Shown piece after piece: positions 33,582 to 44,429 of a DNA stretch of 64,000 nt. Within the stretch, counting starts at the first letter, position 1. Each line of letters opens with the position of its first letter. The DNA lies in the NCBI GenBank assembly GCA_038380435.1, contig JAWZYU010000034.1, forward strand, positions 22,299,404 through 22,363,403, read 5' to 3'. The stretch is from Ryuthela nishihirai (lineage: Eukaryota; Arthropoda; Arachnida; Araneae; Heptathelidae). The position numbers and the translations under genes are program-made. The notes under the pieces were generated by a model, which worked only from the letters and a program-made list of their open reading frames with translations, was not told the origin of the DNA and searched no databases.

Positions 33582-33739
33582 AAGAGACAGCTGGGAGATG
33601 GAATTGCAGCACTGAGCTTCATTTCCTCTCTTTGCACGAGGAGCGGATTTCCTAATAAGCGGATTAAGCGGCCACTTAAGGCCTGCCAACCTTAAAGAAA
33701 TTCCACAGAAGATATAAAAATGTGAGATTATCGCAGAAG

Positions 33740-33960
33740 GCATTTTAACTCGCTTAAAAAAAACGAGCAAAGGTTTTCTCTTTATCGTCTGCAGGCATTC
33801 AATTTTTTTTTGAGATAAAAGTTCTTTTTGAGTTGGATAGGCATCGATGAAATATTACGATTCGCATGTTACGAATATTTCAATTGTGCCCTCTAAATGT
33901 GGAAATATTTGGGAACTAGCCAAACTTTTAGCTAATGTTGTAAACCAAGGGTGTCCCAAG
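33740..33960 (-). repeat. Single copy of the GTTAGAGGGCGC dispersed repeat, minus
   Basis: Begins with the CTCGCTTAAAAAAAACGAGC palindrome (33748-33770), then CTTTTTGAGTTGGATAGGCA, TGATGAAATATTACGATTCG and TGTGCCCTCTAAATGTGG, the inverse of the 35.6-36.8 kb units. Confidence 0.6.
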
Positions 33961-34625
33961 CTCCAAACCAGTCGTGTCCCAAGCTTTTGACTTTCCTGGG
34001 CCACATTGAGTGAAGATGAATTGTTTTGGGTCGCACGTAAAATATATAATATAGTTAATGTATATGAATAATAAAAAAAACCATTTATTTTCTTATGTTT
34101 TTTATTATAAAATTAAAAAAAGGACAATATAAAACTAGTGGGATATCAAAAACTCGCTGAAAATCACATAATCATGTTGAAAGCTTATGTCGTAAACACG
34201 TAAACTTTACGATTTTGTGGGCCGCATTACTAGCTGTCCAGGGCCGCGGGTTGGACAAGCCTCTTGTAAACGATCTTATTATGTTAGAAATTTGAAATTT
34301 TGATGGTAGAGTTGCAAGAGGGTCATATTGATAGGAATGAACTTGTGACCTGGCCATTTATCTCATTGGGGGCAAAAAACGTTACACACAACACACCCTA
34401 CGCCCGTCATGAAAGAAGCTGTGCGGTCTTATGAAGCGCGTACTCCCTCCCCTATTCCTAACAGCATCCGGTAGGTATCTTGACTCAATTATTTCTGATC
34501 CTTGGATATTCATTTAACTTATTGTGTAGCAGCAAAAAACCTTAACTCCAACGGGCACTGAAAATTGGCAAGTAATCGTACAGTGGTTTTTCTGCTTTCT
34601 AATGATTTCTCTGCTTTCTTTTCAG

Positions 34626-34838
34626 GTTGTGATTCGGGATTCGGCTTCGACTTAGCGCAGCGACTGGACCAGCACGGCTTCTGGGTGTTTGCCGGGTGCC
34701 TCGCCGCAGACAGCGAAGGAGCCAAAGAGTTGAAAGAGGTCTGCTCCTCCAGACTCCACGTGCTCTCCATGGATGTCTCTAAGTACGACCAGGTGCACGA
34801 AGCATTCAGGGAGGTGGAAGCTCAGCTAGATGGAAAAG
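34626..34838 (+). CDS. Exon 2 of the same SDR gene (Rossmann fold, cofactor-binding part)
   Basis: An acceptor (TTTCTTTTCAG, ending 34625) precedes GT TGT GAT TCG. Joined to the last G of exon 1 this gives T-G-C-D-S-G-F-G, the glycine-rich dinucleotide-binding motif of classical SDRs. The exon continues with FDLAQRLDQHGFWVFAGCL, then LHVLSMDVS, whose Asp is the adenine-ring contact residue in SDRs. It ends in LDGK plus one base at a donor (AAAAG|GTTCGT). Both ends are phase 1 and the length is 213 bp (71 codons). The next expected segment, around the NNAG motif, was not found downstream, so intron 2 probably runs beyond the window. Exon 2 is markedly more GC-rich than its surroundings, as expected of real coding sequence. 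Missing from the window: the Ser, YxxxK and C-terminal part. Confidence 0.85.
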
Positions 34839-35233
34839 GTTCGTAACAGTTATCTCGAAAATCTCAGATTAGGATAAACGATACAGATGAGTTCGGTCTC
34901 AAACCATTTCGGTAATTAGTGATCCTGATTACGGAAAAAATATTTCTCGGACACATCCTTGAAACACGCTCATCCAACCTAAACACAATGAAGAAGAAAA
35001 AACTATATTCTTAAAAAGCGTGACGAAAAATTCTTTACCTTAAAACGAAAAATTCTTTACCTTAAAACGAAAACAGAATTTGTAATGAATCGGAGAAAAA
35101 CCATATTTTTAATAAATCAAAGAAATGTCCTTTTTAGAAAACAATAAGAAGGTCGTATATCGCCTCTGGAACATATGAGAATCTCGTTTTCGAAGAGAAA
35201 GGAGCTTTTCCTTGAAAGTTTTAATTTGAGCTG

Positions 35234-35618
35234 GGTTGGGTTGTTTTACCTCTGAGCGGCACTTTTTTGCACACCATGGGCTAAATGGCCAGGTCACATG
35301 GACCCCGAAGGCTCAGAGAAGGTTGGGGGAGGGGACCCATTGGAATAGCTGTTGGGAGACAGATGGTAGCCTCCCGTCAAGGCCATCCAGTGTGTTCTTT
35401 AACGTGCACAGGGTATGGCTCTCCCGCACACGGGGCCACTGCTTAACGTCCCATCCGACGGACGGTGGCCTTTCCAAGCCCATCGGTGTCCCCTACTGAC
35501 CGTGAGCAGGGCAGGGAATTTTGCGCAGATAAATCTCAGCGCTGACCCAGCTGGGACTCGAACCTGGGAACTACAGATTACGAACCTGACGCGCTACCGA
35601 CTGAGCCACCCCCGCCCC
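35234..35618 (-). mobile_element. SINE A, full-length, minus
   Basis: Single 3' module, body and complete tRNA head. Perfect TSD AATTTGAGCTG (35223-35233 and 35619-35629). It lies just outside the left end of the large inverted repeat. Confidence 0.94.
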
Positions 35619-35629
35619 AATTTGAGCTG

Positions 35630-36853
35630 CGGATGATGGAGAAAATGCAAAGAGTATTTCATTAGTAATTATGCAACATAAAAGTATTCGTCTTTTAATT
35701 CTTAAATCTAAACAGTTGCATTTCCCACAACTCTCTCTGAAAAGTGGGTTCCAGTTGTCAATGTATCTCTTAAACTATCACTAATTTTTCAAATCTCTAT
35801 TGTATACATGTTTTTTTCTTTTTTTTAAACTCGATAACAGCTCTACTGTTTCATCAGTTCGGTGATTTCTAAATGTATTATATTAAAACTGCTAAGTATT
35901 TTAGAAATGCGAATTATAATATTTCATTAGTAGCAATCAAACTAAAAAAGAGTTTTCGAATTATCATTTTCATTGTTTCCAATTGAAACTCCATGACGTT
36001 CCCATTCCAGCACCAAAATTTCATATTTCTATCATTAATACATCGTTGCAATATTCGTTTGAAATTTTGGAATTTTCAATCTTTTTCAACGTTAGAGGGC
36101 GCAATGATAGCGTTCGAAAGATTCCGAAAGCACGAATCATAATATTTTATCAATTCCTATCTAACCCTAAAAAGATTTTTTCATTTATTTAATTTATCTC
36201 TTCTTTTCTTTTCGAAATACAAAAAAAACCCTGAAACAAAAAAAAATGTGCTTTCCTACCCCCCCCCCCCCTGGGTCTAAGAGGTCAATTAATTGTTGCC
36301 AATGAAAACATCAAGGCGTTCACATTCCACCACCAAAATTTAAAATTTCTAACTTAAATACGTCTTTTGCAATATTTGTTTGGAATTTTGGAATTTGCAA
36401 ATTTTTCCACAGTTAGAGGGCGCAATTATAGTTTTCGGAAAATTTAAAAAGTGTGAATCATAATATTTCATGAATTCCAATCTGACTGAAAAAAAATTTC
36501 CCTTTATCTCTGAAAACAAACAATTATGTGCTAAAACTAAAACGGTGTGTTTTCCCACCCCCTCTGGGTCTAAGGGGTCAACTCATTGTTGTTCGTGACC
36601 TTCACATTCTACCACCAAAATTTCAAATTTCTAGCATAAATACATCGTGTGCAATATTCGTTTAAAATTTTGGAATTTTCGACTTTTTTTCCACTGCTAG
36701 AGAGCGTAATTGCAGCTTTAGAGATTTTCGCAAAGTGTCAAGCATCAATGTCGATCCAAGACAAAAAAGAATTTTTAATTTGTCTCTGTAAACAAAAACT
36801 TTCGATGTCTACAAAGCGATTATCTCGGTTTCAAAGAAAACGAGATAAAAATG
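35630..36853 (+). repeat. Left arm of a 2.9-kb inverted repeat (three ~300-bp subunits)
   Basis: Subunits share CAATATTCGTTTGAAATTTT, TTAGAGGGCGCAAT (about 36090, 36410, degenerate at 36690) and ATCATAATATTTCATCAATTCC-like blocks. The inner end is a palindrome, ATCTCGGTTTCAAAGAAAAC then GAGAT (36823-36848). The outer end (35630-35700) matches the outer end of the right arm in reverse. No coding sequence. Confidence 0.8.
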
Positions 36854-36895
36854 TGCATTTTTAATGAGGACTATGAGTTTGCAGAATCATTCAGT

Positions 36896-36932
36896 TATCA
36901 TCATCATCATCCTCAAGCAGCCATGGGCTAGG
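36896..36932 (-). mobile_element. Very short 3'-end LINE fragment
   Basis: TTATCATCATCATCATCCT followed by CAAGCAGCCATGGGCTA matches the 3' terminus of the RTE-like LINE (compare 4913-4955). A 5'-truncated insertion of about 35 bp, lying between the two arms of the inverted repeat structure. Confidence 0.6.
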
Positions 36933-37318
36933 CATTTAAAAAAATATTTGGTCAAAAAAATGGAAGAAATGAGTCAGATTCATTACATGGAGTATTTGTC
37001 ACATGAGCCGAGAATTCTTCTAAAATTCGCCATCTGCTGCTCCTGAGTCACGAGGGTGATGGACCTGCCCTAAAACATCCACCGGAAGGAATTGCTGCTA
37101 AACATTTTTTACCCTTATTTATTCACTATTAAAACTTTAAGATAATTGAAATTATTTGATGATATAATTAACATCTTAATGGTTATTTAAAGTGAAAGTT
37201 CTAGAGACAATTCGTAAAAACTGAAACTTCCCGAGGCTGACGAGGAAACTTCCTGAGTGACGTCATTGAAAACACTAAAATCGAATTTAGGAAGATAAAA
37301 TGTCAAAAGAGGATGAAT

Positions 37319-38550
37319 TTTCTTGTTTTCGAAGCAAACGAGGTAAAAGTTTCGCTGTCGTCTGTCTGTCTGTCTGTCCATTTGCAGACATTGAACTTCT
37401 TTGTTTACAGAAATAAATCAAAAAATATTTTCGTGTTGGATAGGTATTGATGAAATATTACAATATGCACTTTACGAATTTCTCTAAAGCTATAATTACG
37501 CCCACTGGCGGTGGAAAAAGTTGAAAATTCCAAAATTTCAAACGAATGTTGCAAACGATGTATTTATGCTAGCAATTTGAAACTTTTGTGGTGAAATGTG
37601 AAGGTCATGATGTTTCCATTGCCAGCAATAAGTTGACCCCTTAGACCCAAAGGGGGTGAGAAAACACACCTTTTTAATTTTAAAAGATAATTGTTTGTTT
37701 TAGAGATAAATGAAAAATTCTTTTTGAGTTAAATAGGAATTGATAAAATATTATGATTTACACTTTTTAAATATTCCGAAAACTATAATTGCGACCTCTA
37801 ACGGTGAAAAAATTTGCAATTCCAAAATTTCAAACCAATATTGCAAACGACGTTTCTAAGCTAGAAATTTTTAATATTTGGTGGTGGAATGTGAATGCCA
37901 TGATGTTTCCATTGGCAACAATGAATTGATTTCTTAGACCCAGGGGGGATAGGAAAACAGTTTTTTTTTCGTTTTAACAGATAATTGTTTGTATTTAGAG
38001 ATAAATGAAAAAATCTTTTTAGAGTTAGATAAAATTCATGAGATGTTATGATTCGCACTTTCGAACACTATCATTGCCCCTTCTAAAGGTGAAAAAGATT
38101 GAAAATTCCAAAATTTCAATCGAATATTGCAACGATGTATTATTAATGATAGAAATATGAAATTTTGGTGGTGGAATGGGAACGTCGTGAAGTTTCAATT
38201 GGAAATAATGAAAATGATAATTCGAAAACTCTTTTTTTAGTTTGATTGTACTAATGAAATATTATAATTCTCATTTTTCAAATACTTAGTAGTTTTACTA
38301 TATATAAGATAATTGAAATGAAGAAACGGAGAGCTCTTATCGAATTTTACAAATAATATGCATGGAATAGAAATTTGAAAAATTAGTAGTCGTTTTTAAG
38401 AGCTATTCCACTGACAGCAATGATTTTACCCACTTTTGTGTGAGAGGTGTCGGAAATGCAATTTTTTAAATTTAAGAATTGAAAGACGAATCCCTTTATG
38501 CTGTATAATTACTAACAAAATATTATTTGCATTTTTTCACCATCATCCAC
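37319..38550 (-). repeat. Right arm of the inverted repeat
   Basis: Begins with CTTGTTTTCGAAGCAAACGA (palindromic cap, 37321-37343) and a (GTCT)n run, then three inverse subunits with ATAATTACGCCCACTGGCGG (37487), ATAATTGCGACCTCTAACGG (37783) and TCATTGCCCCTTCTAAAGG (38068). The outer end GAATTGAAAGACGAATCCCT to TTCACCATCATCC (38477-38550) mirrors 35630-35700. The spacer of about 465 bp between arms holds a tiny LINE 3' fragment. Confidence 0.8.
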
Positions 38551-39469
38551 TAGCTTCAATGAAAACTTTCAGGAATGAAACACTAGGTGAAGGAAAAACT
38601 TCATTCTCTTTGGAAATGAGATTCTCACGTGCAGCAGAGGCGACATGCGCTCTTCTAGTTAACAATTAAAGACTGATTAAAATGTTAAAATTATAATAAA
38701 AAAAGACCAGATTGCCCCCAGAGTTTTCCTCTGTGCTACAAATCATTTCTGTGATGAGTTTAATTCCAGTTCTGAGTGACGTATCTATTATTCCAGAAAC
38801 TTTTTCTGCGGACTGTAGTTAGTATAAAGTGTGATGAAGCGTAGCGTTTTCGTAAGTAACGAAAATAGCGCATTGATGACAGGATCATCGGAAGCCCTGC
38901 GCTTCGTCTGATGGCGAACTATCAGGAGTTCCGAACGATAACATGCCAGATTATCGGAATTTTACTGTACTTGAGCGCGCAGTCACGTGTTTTGTGATGG
39001 GTACTCTCCACCTGTCTTTATCTTTTTTTTAAATGATAACAGCAACGCAAACTTCTCTTTTTATCAGACATGTTGTCTGTATCCTCATAGTTTATTGTTG
39101 TTTAACTGGTGTCAACACACGAGACAGGATGAAAACTCAACATTTTTTGTTCTTGTGAAACTATTAACTTACAATACTGAACTATTTGGGAGATCTGAAT
39201 TGTAGTTTAACTCTTAGAGAAAGTTAACTATACTCTCAGGTATAGTATACTTTATGTGTAAGCCGGAAGTCACTCTCAGTTTCCAAGGAGCCATTCCAAA
39301 GCAGTGAGAGCGCTTCATTGCTATCATCGTGCGAGAACAACTCGTCCTCACTGCTTCACTGAAAGACTTTTCTCTCCCCCCCCCCGCAGGGCTCACTCCC
39401 ATCCACAAAAACGTTTTCCTCTCCGCAGGGCCAGGCTGCACTCTCGTCGCTCTCTCTCAGAAAGGGAAT
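38551..39469. other. Gap within SDR intron 2: unassigned
   Basis: A short imperfect hairpin (CGTTTTCGTAAGTAACGAAAA) lies near 38845. No gene recognised. Confidence 0.4.
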
Positions 39470-40000
39470 ACTGATGTTCTTGGAAAGGTCTCCGTTTGTC
39501 AGATGGGATGTAAAATCGTGATAGGCGAGCCCATACCCTGTGCACATTAAAGGGCACGTTGGATGGCCTTGATGGGAGCCCCCCCCCCCCCCCATCTGTC
39601 TCATAACAGCTTCCTAGTGCACTGATGGTCAAATTGTCTGATGTGGCAAACCAGCAAGATACTCTGCTTCTGAGATACGTTGGCCACGCCTTCGCCTCAG
39701 CTTCTGACCATGTATTGTCTCAAGAAGCAAATTGTGTCTATGTGCATGATACTCTCTTCATCCCGCACGACATGGCGTGCGGGGCTGTGACATATCAATG
39801 CTGTGATTCTGAAAACATTTCCTTCTTGGCAGTCCACTACACCGAGTGATGGATCACAGACAGCCACCGGTCTGTGGACCATCACTTTCAGAAGGACTGG
39901 TCTAGTGGATCGCCTTCCCCTACCTTCTCTGAGCCATCGGGGTCCTTGTGACCTGCACATTTAGCCCATTGTGTGCAAAAAATGACTCTCAGAGGAATCC
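39470..40000 (+). mobile_element. Old SINE A, plus, with a ~280-bp insertion
   Basis: Body and start of the 3' module at 39470-39615 (ATACCCTGTGCACATTAAAG, GTTGGATGGCCTTGATGGGA), then foreign sequence 39616-39890, then the rest of the 3' module (TTCTCTGAGCCATCGGGGTC to CTCAGAGG). A 16-bp poly-C run sits at about 39580. The insertion is flanked by CTAGTG on both sides and has GATGGTC / GACCATC near its ends. Confidence 0.65.
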
Positions 40001-40459
40001 AACCGAAATCTTCTACTGAACTTTTCAATCCATGCAGATTGTCAGACATCCTCCACTGATTAGCTCATTATAACTTTCAAGAGCCAGCATCCTAGTTTCG
40101 CAAATTAACTACGCTGATGGATCAAAGACAGGACGGCCATTACATCTCTCCTCCGTGCTTTGGGACATCCCAAGCAATCATTGTAAAAAGAAATTGCTTG
40201 CAATAATAATCTCTCTCTTTAATAACATAATTAAATAACCTTTGGTGAGTGTGTTCTTGGATGGGTGCCTGGATAACTGACTTCAGTCGTGGAATACTCT
40301 TACCATCGTAGATAGAACAGTTTTGCTGCTCAGTAAATCTGTTTGGCCACAAGATGGCAACATTTGTTACTTATGTTTGAATATGTGCTTTTCACTTGTT
40401 GTTCAAGGCGAAGTTACGTTTCCCAGATTGCCTCTTTTGCATTGCAGTTTTATTCATTG

Positions 40460-40568
40460 GTTTAAGGTTGGATCGTTTTATCCGTGAGTGGCACTTTTGT
40501 GCACACTGTGGGCTCAATGGCCAAGTCAAAAGGACACCGAGAGATCGGAGTTTGTTTGGGGAAGGGAA
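40460..40568 (-). mobile_element. Decayed SINE A 3' module, minus
   Basis: GAGTGGCACTTTTGTGCACA, GGGCTCAATGGCCAAGTC and GGGGAAGGGAA follow the SINE A 3' module with many changes. Confidence 0.6.
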
Positions 40569-40792
40569 TAGACATTTCTGAATCCATTATCAGTCCAACA
40601 CAGAATTAGAGGCAGTAAACAATGGCAATTTTAAAAGCCAAAACTAAATTGGGATTATATTCCAAATTAAACAGAAAAAAGTGAAATGAAAGGAAAATTA
40701 CGTTTATTTCTGATAACCAAGAGACTAATGAGCTTGTCCAGTTTTCAAATATGTCACGTACAAAAACGTTTTTGGCAACAGCTGTCCAATAG

Positions 40793-41431
40793 GGTTGGGT
40801 TGTTTTACCTCTGAGCGGCATTTTTTTTGCACACCATGGGCTAAATGGCCAGGTCACATGGACCCCGAAGGCTCAGAGAAGGTTGGGGGAGGGGACCCAC
40901 TGGAACAGCTGTTGGGAGACAGATAGTAGCCTCCCGTCAAGGCCACCCAGCGTGTTCTTTAACGTTGGGTTGTTTCACCTCTGAGCGGCACTTTTTTGCA
41001 CACCATGGGCTAAATGGCCAGGTCACAAGGAACCCGAAGGCTCAGAGAAGGTTGGGGGAGGGGACCCACTGGAACAGCTGTTGGGAGACAGATGGTAGCC
41101 TCCCGTCAAGGCCATCCAGCGTGTTCTTTAACGTGCACAGGGTATGGCTCTCCCGCACACGGGGCCACGGCTTAACGTCCCATCCGACGGACGGCGGGCT
41201 TTCCAAGCTCATCGGTGTCCCCTACTGACCGTGGGCAGGGCGGGGATTTTGCGGAGATAAATCTCAACGCTGACCCAGCTGGGACTCGAACCTGGGAACT
41301 ACAGATTACGAGCCTAGCGCGCTACCGACTGAGCCACCCCCGCCCCGTTGGGGGAGGGGACCCACTGAAACAGCTTTTGGGAGACAGATGGTAACCTCCC
41401 GTCAAGGTCATCCAGCGTGTTCTTTAACGCT
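40793..41431 (-). mobile_element. SINE A with duplicated 3' module plus an extra partial module
   Basis: Two modules joined by the TTCTTTAACG|TTGGGTTG junction (about 40964), body and tRNA head ending CACCCCCGCCCC at 41346, then another 85-bp module piece (41347-41431). The piece is followed by CTAGATGGCCTTGACGG, a short segment of the same module in the opposite orientation. Target duplication not clear. Confidence 0.85.
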
Positions 41432-42197
41432 AGATGGCCTTGACGGAATGATGATGTAAAATGTCACAAATGTCAAATCGATGACAAATATAATGCCCTT
41501 TATGACTGTAATGACAGGATCTTCGTCAATAGTCTATTCTCGATGATCTCGTGAGATGTGATCCACTTAGTCGTGAGTCACTGGAAAAAAATTCATCTCC
41601 AGGCGTCATTTCCTAACAGCAGGAGGAAGAAAGAATGCTCTCACAGGTCATGTGATTCAGCGTCTGTTTCCTCAGATCAAGGAGGAAATGCACTCAAGTA
41701 CAAACCTAATGTCAACGATAAGGAAATTTCTAAGCTCTGTTACTTCGAAAACAAGTGTTATATGGTAAAATGTGACTGAAGATAAATCAAAGATCTTGGT
41801 CTAATTTCAGGGATATTTGCCCGGTATTTAAATATTCATGGAGGTTTGAATGTTTAACAACAGCAATGACAGGCAAAAGAATTTACCTCAAAGTTAATTT
41901 AATACGTAATAACTATTGTTTCGATCCGTTTAATAAGTGCCTGTTTTTGAAGTTTGTGCCATTCTTCAATATTCGTGAATTCCGAATGCTTCTTAGTAGT
42001 GGCATTGCTTCTGTCAAATATTCCAGAATGGGTAACTCTTTAAATACTCAGCTATTTTTACTGAAAATAGAGATTTAGGTAGATTTGATTGAGATCTTCA
42101 TCTTCAGTCACATTTCAACATAAAAAGCTTATTTCAAAAGTTATTAATTTTGAAATTAGCTTCTCATTTACATAACGTGTTATAGCTAAACGTTTTG
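41432..42197. other. Gap: unassigned
   Basis: No recognisable coding or repeat structure beyond the SINE debris at its left edge. Confidence 0.45.
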
Positions 42198-42199
42198 TA

Positions 42200-43250
42200 C
42201 AGGGGTTTATCAAAATAATGGAAACACCGACGGCGACTGGAGTGCACGCAATGCGCCGTATGCAGATCACAGTGACGACGTCACCTGCGATGTGAGGTAT
42301 ATAAAGGGGAGAAGTACGATGTCGGCTATCACGTAGCTGTGCCACAGGCGCAGGTGAAACAGCTGTTGTGGTGAAATTGTCAACAATGTCAGATCTCAGT
42401 GACCTCCAAAAAGGCATGATCATTGATGCGCGTCTTGCAGGAGCTTCAGTAACCAGAACGGCGGAAATAGTAGGTGTAACACGAGGAAGTGTATTGAAGA
42501 TTATGACTACCTATCTAAAAGGACAAGGCATTGCCTCCAAAGGTGAAAATTTGGAACGCCATACGAAGTTGTCAGATAGGGATAGGCGAACGTTGGCACG
42601 GATTGTACAACGGAAGCACAAGACCACGGCACTGCAAATAGCAGCAGAGTTGAATAACAGTCGGAATGATCCTGTTTCCTCCATAACAGTCCATTGGGAA
42701 CTTCATCGTGCTGATATTTATGGCCCTGCTGCAATCCACAAATCTCTGATTACCAACATCAATGCAATTACACAAATTGTGTAAGGTGGTGCAAAGCACA
42801 TAAAAACTGGGATGCTAAAGACTTGCAACGTGTCATGTGGTCTGTGGAATCGTGCTATACATTGTTTCCGACCACTGATAGAGTGTACGTCTGACGAAAA
42901 CCTGCAGAAGAGTACTACCCGGATTATTTGGTTCCGACTGTGAAGCATGGAGGTGGATCCCTGATGCTGTGGGGTCCCATATCATGCCATTTCTTAGGAT
43001 CATTAGTTCTTCTGTAGGATCGTGTCACATCCGCAACGTACGAATCCATTCTCGGGGACCACCTGCATCCAATGCTACGGGCATTGTTCCCTAATCACCA
43101 CCCCTGGTTTCAAAGCAGAAAATGCACCCGTCATGTCAATAGTCATGACCAGTTGACATCCCAAAACTGTAGTGGACTTTGCCACAATCCTACGTTCCCC
43201 TGCAGCCAATGCCTGAGGTCACCAATTATACTCTAGGGATATATAGGCTA
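42200..43250 (+). pseudogene. Third Tc1-like element, right end missing
   Basis: Left terminal sequence CAGGGGTTTATCAAAATAAT after TA (42198-42199). Transposase N-terminus intact at 42386-42784: MSDLSDLQKGMIIDARLAGA, VTRGSVLKIM, SDRDRRTLARIVQRKH. Then, with shifts and a stop, NWDAKDLQRVMWSVES, where the family has WSDES, so the first catalytic Asp is Val; and LVPTVKHGGGSLMLWGPIS. Later parts are unreadable and no right terminal repeat is seen. Inactive. Confidence 0.78.
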
Positions 43251-43254
43251 ATAT

Positions 43255-43447
43255 TATGGACGGGTGGTTAGCACGCTTGGCTACTGATCTAAGGGACCTG
43301 GGTTCGAGCCCCGGATAAGGCATGGTTGTATGTGTTGTTTTTCTGCTGAGGTCCTGCCATCCTCTCAGACCTTCTACTATGGCATATAAACTGACAGGCT
43401 CCTGTCACACCTCTGTGGCAAGCAGCTGCTTGAGGGGGTATTTAAAA
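43255..43447 (+). mobile_element. SINE B, plus
   Basis: GGTGGTTAGCACGCTTGGCT, GGGTTCGAGCCCCGGATAAG, body and end GCTGCTTGAGGGGGTATTTA. It follows directly on the truncated Tc1 element. Confidence 0.87.
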
Positions 43448-43829
43448 TTAAAAAAAAAATCTAGTACATGTATCACGTGTAAGAGAGAGTGCAGTTGATT
43501 TTAACAATTGTCATGATTGAGTTGTATTGTTAGAATAGTCTTAGCTTATGATAAATGCCACAAGGTCACCTTCCTTTTCATTCCTATTAAATACTTGTTT
43601 CGTTATTAAATGTGGTCTATACCTCTATGTGCCAATTGGTAGTAAAACATTTAAGAAGCATGGTTTTGCGGGCAGGAGAATCGCATTCCGACTTTCTTGG
43701 AATCACAACGAAGATAATTATTTTAATGTTTTAAAAAAGTTATACTTGCCGATACACCAATGGCGGTATAATATTGTCCCCACTCTGCGTACGAGTGGTG
43801 AAGAGTTGTTGCAACTGATAGCACCTCAA

Positions 43830-44420
43830 GCCATGGCATCAAGCTGAGGATGCTCACAGATGGCAGCAAGATCAACCTGGTGACAACGTCATCTCCAGAC
43901 TCTCAATCGATGATCGTCGGCACTGAAACAAGCGAGACTCGTCGCTGAATAAGACTTGGTTTCATTCATCCTGCAACGCATGTCTGGTATGGCACCACTG
44001 CAACTTTCTGCGACGTTGTGCTGTGGTGAGCGGCAGTCATCGCCGCAGCTGGCGAGAGCACTCACCTGCTTCATCCAATCTGTAATCCTCAGTCCGTGTC
44101 GACACGAGGATGCCCATAGATGTCAGTACACACCTCGTCGAATGTCGTTCGCTATGGATTGCAGACTGTTACGGCTTGCAGTTGAATGCAGCGATCGAGG
44201 CGTTCGGACGCCCGCCTACGTGCACCAGTCTCATTACGGCAATGCACGTTACCTTTCTCCAACCGTTGTCGCCAAATTCGGCCGACAGTTATTGCATCTC
44301 GATGTGCTTCCACCACAATGAGACGCAGAGACCAACCAGCCTCACGTAGCCCTATGATGAAGCCTCTGGTAAAGGTGTCCGTGTGATGATAGGATCACCG
44401 ATGACATCCTCCAGGCATTC
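43830..44420 (-). pseudogene. Fourth Tc1-like transposase relic, minus
   Basis: On the minus strand from the ATG at 44420 (MPGGCHR), TRGFIIGLREAGWSLRLIVV is a Tc1 helix-turn-helix with VGRIWRQRLEKG after it. Then ERLDRCIQLQAV, TTAQRRRKLQWC, QVLFSDESRLFQC (first catalytic Asp) and, in another frame, DDHRLRVWR. The C-terminal half is absent. Stops and shifts throughout. Confidence 0.72.
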
Positions 44421-44429
44421 TTACTCCTT

